The notes under the pieces: model-generated
What the model was told of the DNA's origin: nothing
Databases searched by the model: none
The model's input: only the letters and a program-made list of their open reading frames with translations
Translations under genes and position numbers: made by a program
Part shown: positions 42,240-50,552 of the stretch, in pieces
Position numbering within the stretch: the stretch's first letter is position 1
How the letters are laid out: every line of letters starts with the position of its first letter
From: Micromonospora saelicesensis
GTDB taxonomy: Bacteria; Actinomycetota; Actinomycetes; Mycobacteriales; Micromonosporaceae
DNA length: 64,000 bases
Direction of reading: 5' to 3'
Assembly (NCBI RefSeq): GCF_900091575.1
Contig: NZ_FMCR01000006.1
Location: forward strand, 458,699 to 522,698

Positions 42240-42952
42240 AGGCTCACCGCACGGATCTGGTGTCGTTCGCTTTCGGGCTCGTGTTCCTGGCGCTGTCCGC
42301 CTGGTGGCTGCTCGCCCAACTGCTCGGGCTCGCGCTGCCGCCGGTCGGCTGGTTCCTGGCCGGCGCACTCATCCTGATCGGGGTCTTCGGGCTGGTCGGC
42401 GCACTGCGCTCCGGTCGACCGAACCAGCCGGAGCCAATTTCCGAGGCCGGTGCCGCCGAGGCGGTCGCTCCCGTCTCCGGCACGTCCGTCTCCGGCGCAC
42501 CCGTCTCCGGGGCCGCCACGTCGACGTCCGGCGCGTCCCTGCCGGTCTGGGAAGCAGAACGGTCCACCTGGGACACTCCCTCCTCGGCCCCGACGCTCAT
42601 CTCGGACCCGACGCCCTCCTCGGACCCGACGCTCATCTCGGACCCGACGCCCTCCTCGGACCCGACGCTCATCTCGGACCGGACGTTGGAGACGCCGACC
42701 ACCGAGGTGCGGGCGCAGGACGTGCCGGCCACCGACGTGATCCACCCGGCCTGGCTGGCACATTCGCCGTCGGAGCCGCGGACCGAGCCCATCCCCGGCC
42801 AATCCGGCAACGGAGACGACCAGCCGACCATCGGGAACCTCACCCGCCCGGCCTCGCCCGAGGGGGACGAGCCGACCCGGCCCGACCAACCGGTCGAGGC
42901 CACCGGCGACCAGCCGGGTGACGAGCGGGAGGGCCCGCGTAGGGAAGCGTGA
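42236..42952 (+). CDS. Small membrane protein with internal 12-residue repeats
   Basis: A 238-residue protein with two N-terminal transmembrane helices (LVSFAFGLVFLALSAWWLLAQLLGL and GWFLAGALILIGVFGLVGAL) and an acidic, disordered C-terminal tail rich in Ser, Pro, Asp and Glu. The tail contains 2.5 tandem copies of PTLISDPTPSSD, encoded by 36-base repeats at 42590-42679, and an upstream SGTSVSGAPVSGAATS repeat. It starts with GTG inside the stop of the PspC/LiaF-like gene. Function unknown; it is probably an accessory of the same envelope module. Confidence 0.75.
   Translation: MKAHRTDLVSFAFGLVFLALSAWWLLAQLLGLALPPVGWFLAGALILIGVFGLVGALRSGRPNQPEPISEAGAAEAVAPVSGTSVSGAPVSGAATSTSGASLPVWEAERSTWDTPSSAPTLISDPTPSSDPTLISDPTPSSDPTLISDRTLETPTTEVRAQDVPATDVIHPAWLAHSPSEPRTEPIPGQSGNGDDQPTIGNLTRPASPEGDEPTRPDQPVEATGDQPGDEREGPRREA
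42590..42679 (+). repeat. 36-base tandem repeat within a coding region
   Basis: CCGACGCTCATCTCGGA begins at 42590, 42626 and 42662, giving a strict 36-base period with two and a half copies. It keeps the reading frame and encodes PTLISDPTPSSD units in the tail of the membrane protein at 42236-42952. Confidence 0.9.
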
Positions 42953-43121
42953 CCTCGGGCACCCGTCCGCGTCGGTCCACCGCATCCCCACGGCGGTGCG
43001 GCCGGCGCGGACGGACGCATATGCTGGCTGGTGGAGATCTCGCCTCCGCCGGCCGGCCCGTCCCGCCCATGGCGGTCCCGCCGCGATTCCCGTCTCTACC
43101 CCCGTCAGGAGCCCGCCCGAC

Positions 43122-44375
43122 ATGACCCAGTCCCCCGCCGTGCGTACCACCGGCCGGTCCGGTCCGGTCCGCATCGGCGAGCGAGCCGCCCGTACCCTCG
43201 TCGCCGAGCTGGCCCGGATCAACGACCCCAAGGCCGCCCTGCTGGTCGGGGTGACCCCGGACTCCGCGGTGCTGGCCGCGGCGGTCGATGCGCTGCTCCC
43301 CGGTGACCGGCTCACCGTGGTGCCCGCCGAGCCGTTCGGCGCTGCGGCGCTCCGCGAGCACGTCACAGCCCAGGGCCGCTGGGTCGCCGACCGGGTGAGC
43401 GTCGTCGACTCGCTGGCCGAAGCCGAGGCCGCCGGGGTCGTCATCGCCGGTGAGGCGTTCACCAGCACCGCCGAGGCCACCCGCAGCGGCGTCGAGGGGT
43501 TGGCCAAGTACCTGACCGACGGGGCGGTGCTGAGCGTGGCGACCGTCGCCACCCCCGGCCGGACCGAGGGTGCCGCCGCCGAGTTGGCCCGACAGGATGC
43601 CCTCTACGGCGTCGGCGCCGATCTGGTGCTACGTAACTCGCCGCCGGTGCGGGTCTACCGACTGCGGTTCACCCCGGCCAGCCCGGCCACGGCCGACACT
43701 CTGGCCCCTGCGTACCGGCCGTCGAGCGTGCCGGTGACCCGCGGCATGCACATCGACTCCAACGGTGTGGCGGCGGCGGGCATCGCGCTGAGCCTCGCGG
43801 CGCTGGCCCGGGTGGCGCGCCCGTCGTCCAAGCTGTGGCTGCTGCCGGCCCTGGCCGCCGGGCCGGTCGCCGCGTTCTTCCGGGATCCCGAACGGGACGT
43901 GCCGGAGGACCCGAGCGCCGTGGTCGCCAGCGCGGACGGGAAGGTCCTGTCGGTGCAGCGGCTGCACGACGAGCGCTTCGGCGACGGCGAGTGGCTGCGG
44001 ATCGCGGTGTTCCTGTCGGTGCTGGACGTGCACGTCAACCGCGCCCCGGTCGCCGGCAAGGTGGTGGACTACTTCGTCGCCGATGGCGGCTTCGTCAACG
44101 CGATGAAGCCGGACGCCGAGCACAACGTCGCCGCGTACACCGTGCTGGACACCGCTCGCGGCACGGTGGTGGTCGCGCAGCGGACCGGGCTGATCGCCCG
44201 CCGCATCGTGCAGCGCGCGCCGATCGGCGCGCTGCTGGCCAAGGGCGAGCGCTTCGGGCTGATCCGGTTCGGTTCCCGGACCGACGTCTACCTGCCCGCC
44301 GAGGCCGCAGACCCGCTGGTCGGGCCGGGCGACAAGGTGGTCGGCGGGTCCACGGTCATCGCCCGCTGGCGCTGA
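43122..44375 (+). CDS. psd: Phosphatidylserine decarboxylase proenzyme with N-terminal methyltransferase-like domain
   Basis: A 417-residue protein. The C-terminal 200 residues are a PSD-A/archaetidylserine-type decarboxylase: VTRGMHIDSNGVAAAGIALSLAAL, FFRDPERDVPEDPSAVVASADGKVLSV, IAVFLSVLDVHVNRAPVAGKVV, and the self-cleavage segment FGLIRFGSRTDVYLP, whose Gly-Ser would give the pyruvoyl cofactor. The N-terminal 200 residues (ERAARTLVAELARINDPKAALLVGVTPDSAVLAAAV...) have no decarboxylase sequence and resemble a degenerate Rossmann/methyltransferase-like fold. The ATG at 43122 follows CAGGAG. It converts the PssA product to phosphatidylethanolamine and is convergent with pssA. Confidence 0.88.
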   Translation: MTQSPAVRTTGRSGPVRIGERAARTLVAELARINDPKAALLVGVTPDSAVLAAAVDALLPGDRLTVVPAEPFGAAALREHVTAQGRWVADRVSVVDSLAEAEAAGVVIAGEAFTSTAEATRSGVEGLAKYLTDGAVLSVATVATPGRTEGAAAELARQDALYGVGADLVLRNSPPVRVYRLRFTPASPATADTLAPAYRPSSVPVTRGMHIDSNGVAAAGIALSLAALARVARPSSKLWLLPALAAGPVAAFFRDPERDVPEDPSAVVASADGKVLSVQRLHDERFGDGEWLRIAVFLSVLDVHVNRAPVAGKVVDYFVADGGFVNAMKPDAEHNVAAYTVLDTARGTVVVAQRTGLIARRIVQRAPIGALLAKGERFGLIRFGSRTDVYLPAEAADPLVGPGDKVVGGSTVIARWR

Positions 44376-44388
44376 CCCGCAAACGACG

Positions 44389-44424
44389 AACGGGGCGCCG
44401 CTGTCCGCGGCGCCCCGTTTTGTC
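44389..44424. terminator. Bidirectional terminator between psd and pssA
   Basis: A perfect 13-base stem (AACGGGGCGCCGC at 44389-44401 and complement at 44407-44419) with a 5-base loop is followed on the plus strand by TTGTCT and preceded by AAACGACG, so it can act in both directions. Confidence 0.85.
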
Positions 44425-44432
44425 TGTTCAGA

Positions 44433-45458
44433 TCAGGCGGTACGACGTTGCCGCAGCCAGAGAACCGGCCCGCTGACCAGGTAGCCCACCACGATCAGGG
44501 CGAACGTGAGCCGGATGTCGACCAGCGCGCCGATCACCGGGGCCAACCAGAGCCACGGCGGCAGTTTCACCAGGCGGGCGAGCTTGGCGTAGGGGAAGCT
44601 CGACACCATCGCGAAGGCCAGCAGCGCCACCCCGGCGACCAGCACGGCGCCAGGCACCGGCAGGCCGATCGCCACTGTCACGGCGAGCACCGCGGCCGCC
44701 ATGGTGGTGGGCACTCCGCAGAAGAACCTGCCGTCCTTCGGCGAGACGTTGAAGCGGGCCAGTCGAATCGCGGCACACGCCGCGACCAGGGCGCACGCCA
44801 CCGCCGCCGCCGCCGTGGAGACGGAGCCGGCGAGCGAGGCGTAGACCACGACCGGCGCGGCGAGACCGAACGAGCACATGTCGGCCAGTGAGTCCATCTG
44901 CGCGCCGAACGGGCTGGCCACCCCGAGCCGTCGGGCCAGCGCGCCGTCCAGACCGTCGAAGCCGACGCACGCGATCAGGCAGAGCGCCGCCATGCGCACC
45001 TCGCCCTGCATGGCCAGGAAGATGGCCAGCATGCCGAGCATCAGGCTGGCCAGCGTGCAGGCGTTGACCAGGCCGAACTTCATCCGGCGCGCCATGGTGC
45101 GCTCGCCGGGGAGCAGTGGGATCGAGTGGGCCTCGTCGGTCTGCGTCATCGGGGGCATCGCCGGGCTGACCGGCATGACCGCGTCGACGTCGGCTCGGCC
45201 CAGGCCCAGTGTCGGGTCCACGCCCAGTGTCGGCCGGCTGAGCCGGTCCAGGCCGTAGCGACGGCGCTGCCGATCGGCGTACCGGTGCTCGGTGGGGGCC
45301 AGGTCGGTCGGGTGCAGGTCGCCGTCGCGGCGACCGACCCGGACCAACAGCACCTGGCGGGCGAACGTGCTGCTGCGGCGCAACCGGCCCGCCCAGCGAC
45401 GCCCTGCGGGGCGCGGACTGTCAGTAGTACGACGCCGGCGCCATGGGGCTCTCGGCAC
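44433..45458 (-). CDS. pssA: CDP-diacylglycerol--serine O-phosphatidyltransferase
   Basis: A membrane enzyme of about 341 residues that makes phosphatidylserine for Psd. The CDP-alcohol phosphatidyltransferase signature DGLDGALARRLGVASPFGAQMDSLAD (DGx2ARx8Gx3Dx3D) is intact near residue 160, with about seven hydrophobic segments around it. The first 100 residues are basic and not conserved. I chose the GTG at 45458 (MPRAPWRRRR) because GGAGG lies 4 bases upstream; an internal ATG near 45149 (MTQTDEAHS) would give the catalytic core only. It is convergent with psd across a terminator. Confidence 0.87.
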   Translation of the reverse strand: MPRAPWRRRRTTDSPRPAGRRWAGRLRRSSTFARQVLLVRVGRRDGDLHPTDLAPTEHRYADRQRRRYGLDRLSRPTLGVDPTLGLGRADVDAVMPVSPAMPPMTQTDEAHSIPLLPGERTMARRMKFGLVNACTLASLMLGMLAIFLAMQGEVRMAALCLIACVGFDGLDGALARRLGVASPFGAQMDSLADMCSFGLAAPVVVYASLAGSVSTAAAAVACALVAACAAIRLARFNVSPKDGRFFCGVPTTMAAAVLAVTVAIGLPVPGAVLVAGVALLAFAMVSSFPYAKLARLVKLPPWLWLAPVIGALVDIRLTFALIVVGYLVSGPVLWLRQRRTA

Positions 45459-45728
45459 GTTTCCTCCATCACCGGATCTGCTGACCGCCAAGTGGCGGGT
45501 GTCCGGCTGTCTCGTGCCGGACCTTGCATGGCCCGGCAGCCGTTTTGCGGAGTACACCATCGCATAGGGGAACATGGCTTGGCGATAGCTGCCGGCGGTA
45601 CTTATATCTGGCTTAAACCGCTCGAACCGCTCGCTTGTTCCCATCCCGGGCTTCATCGCCCGTTTCCTCCATCATTCCCGCCTTTGACTGTACCGGAGGG
45701 TCACCAACTCGGCTCACCGAGCGGGGTG

Positions 45729-46709
45729 CTATCGGCCACTCTGTCCGATTGCCACGACGGCGATGTCACTCAATGGCAGGTCAGTCGCCTCGTCGCGGGT
45801 GAACCACCCCGCCCGCGCCGTCGACCCTCCGGCGGACTCGGTGACCACCGCATCGGTAGGTACGTCCACCAGCACCCGATAGATCACCCGTACGCCATGC
45901 CAGTCCAGAGGTCGGCCCTCCGGGCCCAGCGCGGCGGGATTGTGCAGATTGTTGACGCCGAGAAGCTCCACGACCCGGCCCACCTGCCCGCCCTCCTCGA
46001 CCAACTCCCGCAGCAACCCGGTGGCCGGCTGCTCACCGTGATCGGTGCCACCGCCGGGCAGATGCCACAGACCGGCCCCCGGGTAGCCCTCCGCGATCTG
46101 GGTGAGCAGGATCCGCCCAGCGGGGTCGGTGACCAGCCCGTACGCCCCGAAGCGCAGTCGGCGGTCGGGGTGCTGCGGCGGGAACAGGCCCCGCGACCGG
46201 TGCGCTGCCGGCGGCAGCGGGGTGACCGGCAGGCCGAGCGCCTCGGCGGTGAACGGGGTCAGCGGCAACTGCGTCACCTCCGCCAGCGAAAGCCAGCAAG
46301 CTTGATCAACCAGACCAGCCTCGACGCCCCGCAACCCGCCCCCGGGCCCCACGCTCTCGGGCCGCGCACTCCCAGGCCCCGCGCTCGCGGGCCGCGCGCC
46401 GTCGGACAGCGCGCCGTGGGGAGTGCTGAGCTCGAACAACAGCCGGTCGGTGTGCAGCGCGGTCTTGTCCTCCGGCAAGGTGGCCACATCGGCGACCACC
46501 GTGAGTAGTCGCGTCACCGCGACCGTCAGCCCGGCCTGCTCGGCGACCTGGCGGACCACGGCGCGCTCCGGGTCCTCTGCATGCCGGACGGCACCGCCCG
46601 GCAGCCGCCAGACCCCGGGAAACTCACCCTCCGCCCCGTCCTGAACCACCAAGACCCGGCCCGAGTTCCGCAAAAGCCCATGGACCCCGACTCGCCGCGC
46701 AAATTGCAC
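45729..46709 (-). CDS. Tandem Nudix-domain protein (first domain degenerate)
   Basis: A protein of about 326 residues with two Nudix domains. The second box, GGGTDHGEQPATGLLRELVEEGG (near residue 215), fits GX5EX7REUXEEXGU fully. The first, GGAVRHAEDPERAVVRQVAEQAG (near 35), has Gln for two of the catalytic glutamates, so it is probably inactive. A Gly/Pro/Ser/Arg linker with PGSARPESVGPG repeats joins them. Start is uncertain: GTG at 46709 (VQFARRVGVHG) is listed; TTG at 46739 and GTG at 46733 are alternatives. It is paralogous to the gene at 47439-48389. Substrate unknown. Confidence 0.8.
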   Translation of the reverse strand: MQFARRVGVHGLLRNSGRVLVVQDGAEGEFPGVWRLPGGAVRHAEDPERAVVRQVAEQAGLTVAVTRLLTVVADVATLPEDKTALHTDRLLFELSTPHGALSDGARPASAGPGSARPESVGPGGGLRGVEAGLVDQACWLSLAEVTQLPLTPFTAEALGLPVTPLPPAAHRSRGLFPPQHPDRRLRFGAYGLVTDPAGRILLTQIAEGYPGAGLWHLPGGGTDHGEQPATGLLRELVEEGGQVGRVVELLGVNNLHNPAALGPEGRPLDWHGVRVIYRVLVDVPTDAVVTESAGGSTARAGWFTRDEATDLPLSDIAVVAIGQSGR

Positions 46710-46742
46710 CTTTGCTCGCCCCCCGCTTCGCACCCACAACTA

Positions 46743-46798
46743 TTGATCATGAAGTTATCGCCGTCCATCCCGCGTTCCGACAATAACTTCATGATCAA
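46743..46798. repeat. GATC-anchored long hairpin (copy 4)
   Basis: Perfect 16-base arms (TTGATCATGAAGTTAT at 46743-46758 and complement at 46783-46798) enclose a 24-base spacer. The arm shares GATCATGAAGTTAT with the hairpin at 18427-18481, so these are two members of one subfamily. Confidence 0.85.
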
Positions 46799-46836
46799 CG
46801 CGAGCAGTGCACGGGAAACCCGCAGAGCTTGGCGAG

Positions 46837-46905
46837 CCGGAGCGCCCAGGGCAGCCGCAGCGCCCGGGGTGGCCGCAGCGCCCGGGGTGGCCGCAGCGCC
46901 CGGTA
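46837..46905. repeat. 18-base tandem repeat
   Basis: About 3.8 units of 18 bases. CCGCAGCGCCCGGGGTGG occurs exactly at 46855-46872 and 46873-46890, with a partial copy to 46905 and a degenerate copy before. It lies outside any supported gene. Confidence 0.85.
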
Positions 46906-47030
46906 GCCGACCCTTGACGACGACCGTTTAGCCCGCCAAGGCCCCCTTCGGCCTGTTTCGCGACCCGGTCCGCTTCACTCCATTAGCCCTCATTGTGGAG
47001 CCCATTCGCTTCGCGGGAGCCGAGACAAGC

Positions 47031-47112
47031 CGTGATCCACTCGGGTTCACGGGAGGCGCGGTGTTACAGCGCCCGGGATACAGGCGCCTTCAAGGAACCC
47101 GAGTGGATCACG
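47031..47112. repeat. GATC-anchored cruciform (copy 5)
   Basis: Perfect 18-base arms (CGTGATCCACTCGGGTTC at 47031-47048 and complement at 47095-47112) enclose a 46-base spacer which itself holds a smaller GGCGC/GCGCC stem. It has the same GATC position near the outer end as the other hairpins. Confidence 0.85.
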
Positions 47113-47187
47113 GGGTGGATCCTGGCCGCCGCGCCGAGATTGCCCGCCCCGAGACACCCGGAGCCCTGCAGCGGGGCGACCCGAACT

Positions 47188-47266
47188 CAAGATCGCGCAA
47201 TATCCAGGATGTAGTGGCATCGCCGCGTCGGTGAAGCCACTACATCCTGGTTCGAGCACGATCTTG
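47188..47266. repeat. Nested GATC-type hairpin (copy 6)
   Basis: Outer arms CAAGATCG (47188-47195) and CGATCTTG (47259-47266) flank inner perfect 15-base arms CCAGGATGTAGTGGC (47204-47218) and complement (47236-47250). The right flank GCACGATCTTGG recurs next to the hairpin at 28653-28702. Confidence 0.8.
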
Positions 47267-47400
47267 GCGCGAGGCGCGAGGCGCGAGGCCCGAGGCCCGA
47301 GGCCCGACGGCCCGAGGCCCGAGGCCCGAGGCCCGAGGCCCGAGGCCCGAGGCCCGAGGCCCGAGGCCCGAGGCCCGAGGCCCGAGGCCCGAGGCCCGAC
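47267..47400. repeat. Heptanucleotide tandem array (GCCCGAG)n
   Basis: Nineteen 7-base units in a row: three GCGCGAG, then GCCCGAG units interrupted at 47302-47309 by GCCCGAC plus one extra G, and ending in GCCCGAC at 47394-47400. It lies 38 bases after the stop codon of the second Nudix gene, so it would be transcribed in that gene's 3' end. Being a multiple of seven, copy changes would not keep a reading frame, and no gene spans it. Confidence 0.92.
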
Positions 47401-47438
47401 GACGCGGTGCGCCGCTGACCCCGCGGACTGGTCGGGGG

Positions 47439-48389
47439 TCAGGTGAGTTGGGCGGCTTGGACTGCTTCGGCGGTCACCTCGGTGAGGCGGTCGGTGGGGA
47501 GGGCGCCCAGTTCCTCGCGGCCGAACCAGCGGGCCTCGCAGGTGGACCCGCCCACGTCGGCCACGGTCAGTGGGTTGGGCTGGTCGACGACGACCCGGTA
47601 GAAGGCGCGTACGCCGTGCCAGTCGATCGGGTAGCCCTCGGGGCCGAGTGAGGCGGCGTCGCGGTGGCTGGCGACGCCGAGCAGCTCGACGAGGCGGCCG
47701 GCCTGGCCGGTCTCCTCGATCAGCTCCCGGATGAGTGCCGCGCCGGGCTGTTCGCCGTAGTCGGTGCCGCCGCCGGGTAGGTGCCAGCAGCCAGCGCCGG
47801 GGTAGCCGTCGGAGATGCGGGTGAGCAGCACTCGGCCGGCGGGGTCGGTGCAGACCGCGTACGCGGCGAAGCGCTGGGCCCGGTGCAGCCCGTCGGGGCC
47901 GGGGACGGCGTAGAAGGAGGGGAACTCGGGTGCCTCGTCGGGCACCACGTCGGCCGAGGAGGCGGGCAGCCCGAGGGCGCGTGCGGTGAACGAGCGCAGC
48001 GGCAGTTCGCGCGCCTCGTCGAGGGTGTACCACCGGGCCAGGTCGGTGGGGCGCTCGCCGACCCGGTCGGCGAGGGTGCCACCGCGCACGGCCACCCGGT
48101 AGATCAGCCGGTCGGTGTGGATGGTGATGCCGCGGTCCGGGAGTGCCCGCATGTCGGCGAGCACGTCGACCAGGCCGGAGACGGCGACGGAGAGGCCGGT
48201 TTCGGCGGCGGTTTCGCGAACGACTGTGTGGTTCGGGTCCTCGCCGTGGTCGACCGCCCCGCCGGGCAGCGACCACGCGCCGGGGGTGCCGGAGCGCTCC
48301 GATGCGCGGACCAGCAAGACTCGGCCGCTTGAATCAGCACAAACTGCGTATGCCGCGATCCTGCGGAGCGGCTTGAGCAAGGTGGTCAC
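47439..48389 (-). CDS. Tandem Nudix-domain hydrolase
   Basis: A 316-residue protein with two complete Nudix domains. The first box is GGAVDHGEDPNHTVVRETAAETG (near residue 43), the second GGGTDYGEQPGAALIRELIEETG (near 202); both keep the REx3E(E/T) catalytic core, although the first has TAAET. Each is preceded by a typical strand (AAYAVCADSSGRVLLVRAS and AAYAVCTDPAGRVLLTRISDGYPGAGCWHLPGG). It is a clear paralogue of the preceding gene product and may have arisen with it by duplication. Substrate unknown; house-cleaning of nucleoside diphosphates is typical for the superfamily. Confidence 0.85.
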   Translation of the reverse strand: MTTLLKPLRRIAAYAVCADSSGRVLLVRASERSGTPGAWSLPGGAVDHGEDPNHTVVRETAAETGLSVAVSGLVDVLADMRALPDRGITIHTDRLIYRVAVRGGTLADRVGERPTDLARWYTLDEARELPLRSFTARALGLPASSADVVPDEAPEFPSFYAVPGPDGLHRAQRFAAYAVCTDPAGRVLLTRISDGYPGAGCWHLPGGGTDYGEQPGAALIRELIEETGQAGRLVELLGVASHRDAASLGPEGYPIDWHGVRAFYRVVVDQPNPLTVADVGGSTCEARWFGREELGALPTDRLTEVTAEAVQAAQLT

Positions 48390-48532
48390 GGAAGCAAATT
48401 CTCCCCGGGCCGGGTTACCGGGACGGAAAAGAGTCGGATTCCTGACTGTCTGGCCCCGGTCAGGGATTGGTCAGGGTAAGGATCCGGGCGGTCACCGAGG
48501 GCGGGACGGGCGCCGGCGCGGACCGTGGGGGT

Positions 48533-48922
48533 ATGACATCGACCACCGCTCCCCGTGCCCCGTACAAGCAGCTTCGGCGACCCACCACCGACCGCATGGT
48601 CGCCGGCGTCGCCAGTGGCGTCGGCCGCTACTTCGCCGTCGATCCCACCCTGGTCCGCGTGATCTTCGCGGTCACCGGCCTGCTCACCGGCGGGCTCGCG
48701 CTGTTCGCGTACCCGATCATGTGGTTCCTGATGCCGGAGGAGCCCACCGGCGCGCCGGCCTGGCCGCACGCCGCGGGGGTCGCGCCGCAGAACGGCCCGC
48801 CGCCCACCGCCGGGCCCGCGCCCGGCGGGCCACCGCAGGGGTACGCCCCGACGCAGCCCTACCCGCCGACGACCCCGTCCAGCACGCCGACGGTCCCGTT
48901 CAGCCCACCGCCGGTGGCCTGA
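48533..48922 (+). CDS. Small PspC-domain membrane protein
   Basis: A 129-residue protein. The PspC domain spans about residues 10-65 (LRRPTTDRMVAGVASGVGRYFAVDPTLVRVIFAVTGLLTGGLALFAYPIMWFLMPEE), with one or two membrane helices. The rest is a Pro/Gly/Thr-rich tail. ATG at 48533 follows a G-rich region. It is the third PspC domain in the window. Its stop codon and that of the convergent guaA gene lie in one palindrome (48920-48932). Confidence 0.85.
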   Translation: MTSTTAPRAPYKQLRRPTTDRMVAGVASGVGRYFAVDPTLVRVIFAVTGLLTGGLALFAYPIMWFLMPEEPTGAPAWPHAAGVAPQNGPPPTAGPAPGGPPQGYAPTQPYPPTTPSSTPTVPFSPPPVA

Positions 48923-48926
48923 GCGG

Positions 48927-50486
<1,560 letters not shown>

Positions 50487-50552
50487 GTGCACGAAGCCTA
50501 CCGACAGTCACGGCCGCTGCCGGCACCGGCTCGCCGTGGCGGGCGGCGGGGT

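Larger units (their letters stand above)
46710..47438. other. Repeat-rich 729-base gap between the two Nudix genes
   Basis: No gene is supported in this region. Read left to right it holds the GATC-type hairpin at 46743-46798, an 18-base tandem repeat at 46837-46905, a cruciform at 47031-47112, a nested hairpin at 47188-47266, and a 19-unit heptanucleotide array at 47267-47400. The density of repeats is unlike any other gap in the window. Confidence 0.8.

Noticed and set aside
46837..46931. Short plus-strand frame reading through the 18-base repeats
   Set aside because: The apparent frame is made of repeated GC-rich units with a low-complexity product and no RBS; treated as noncoding repeat.
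47267..47400. CRISPR array
   Set aside because: The units are 7 bases in direct tandem with no spacers and no cas genes are present; it is a simple microsatellite.
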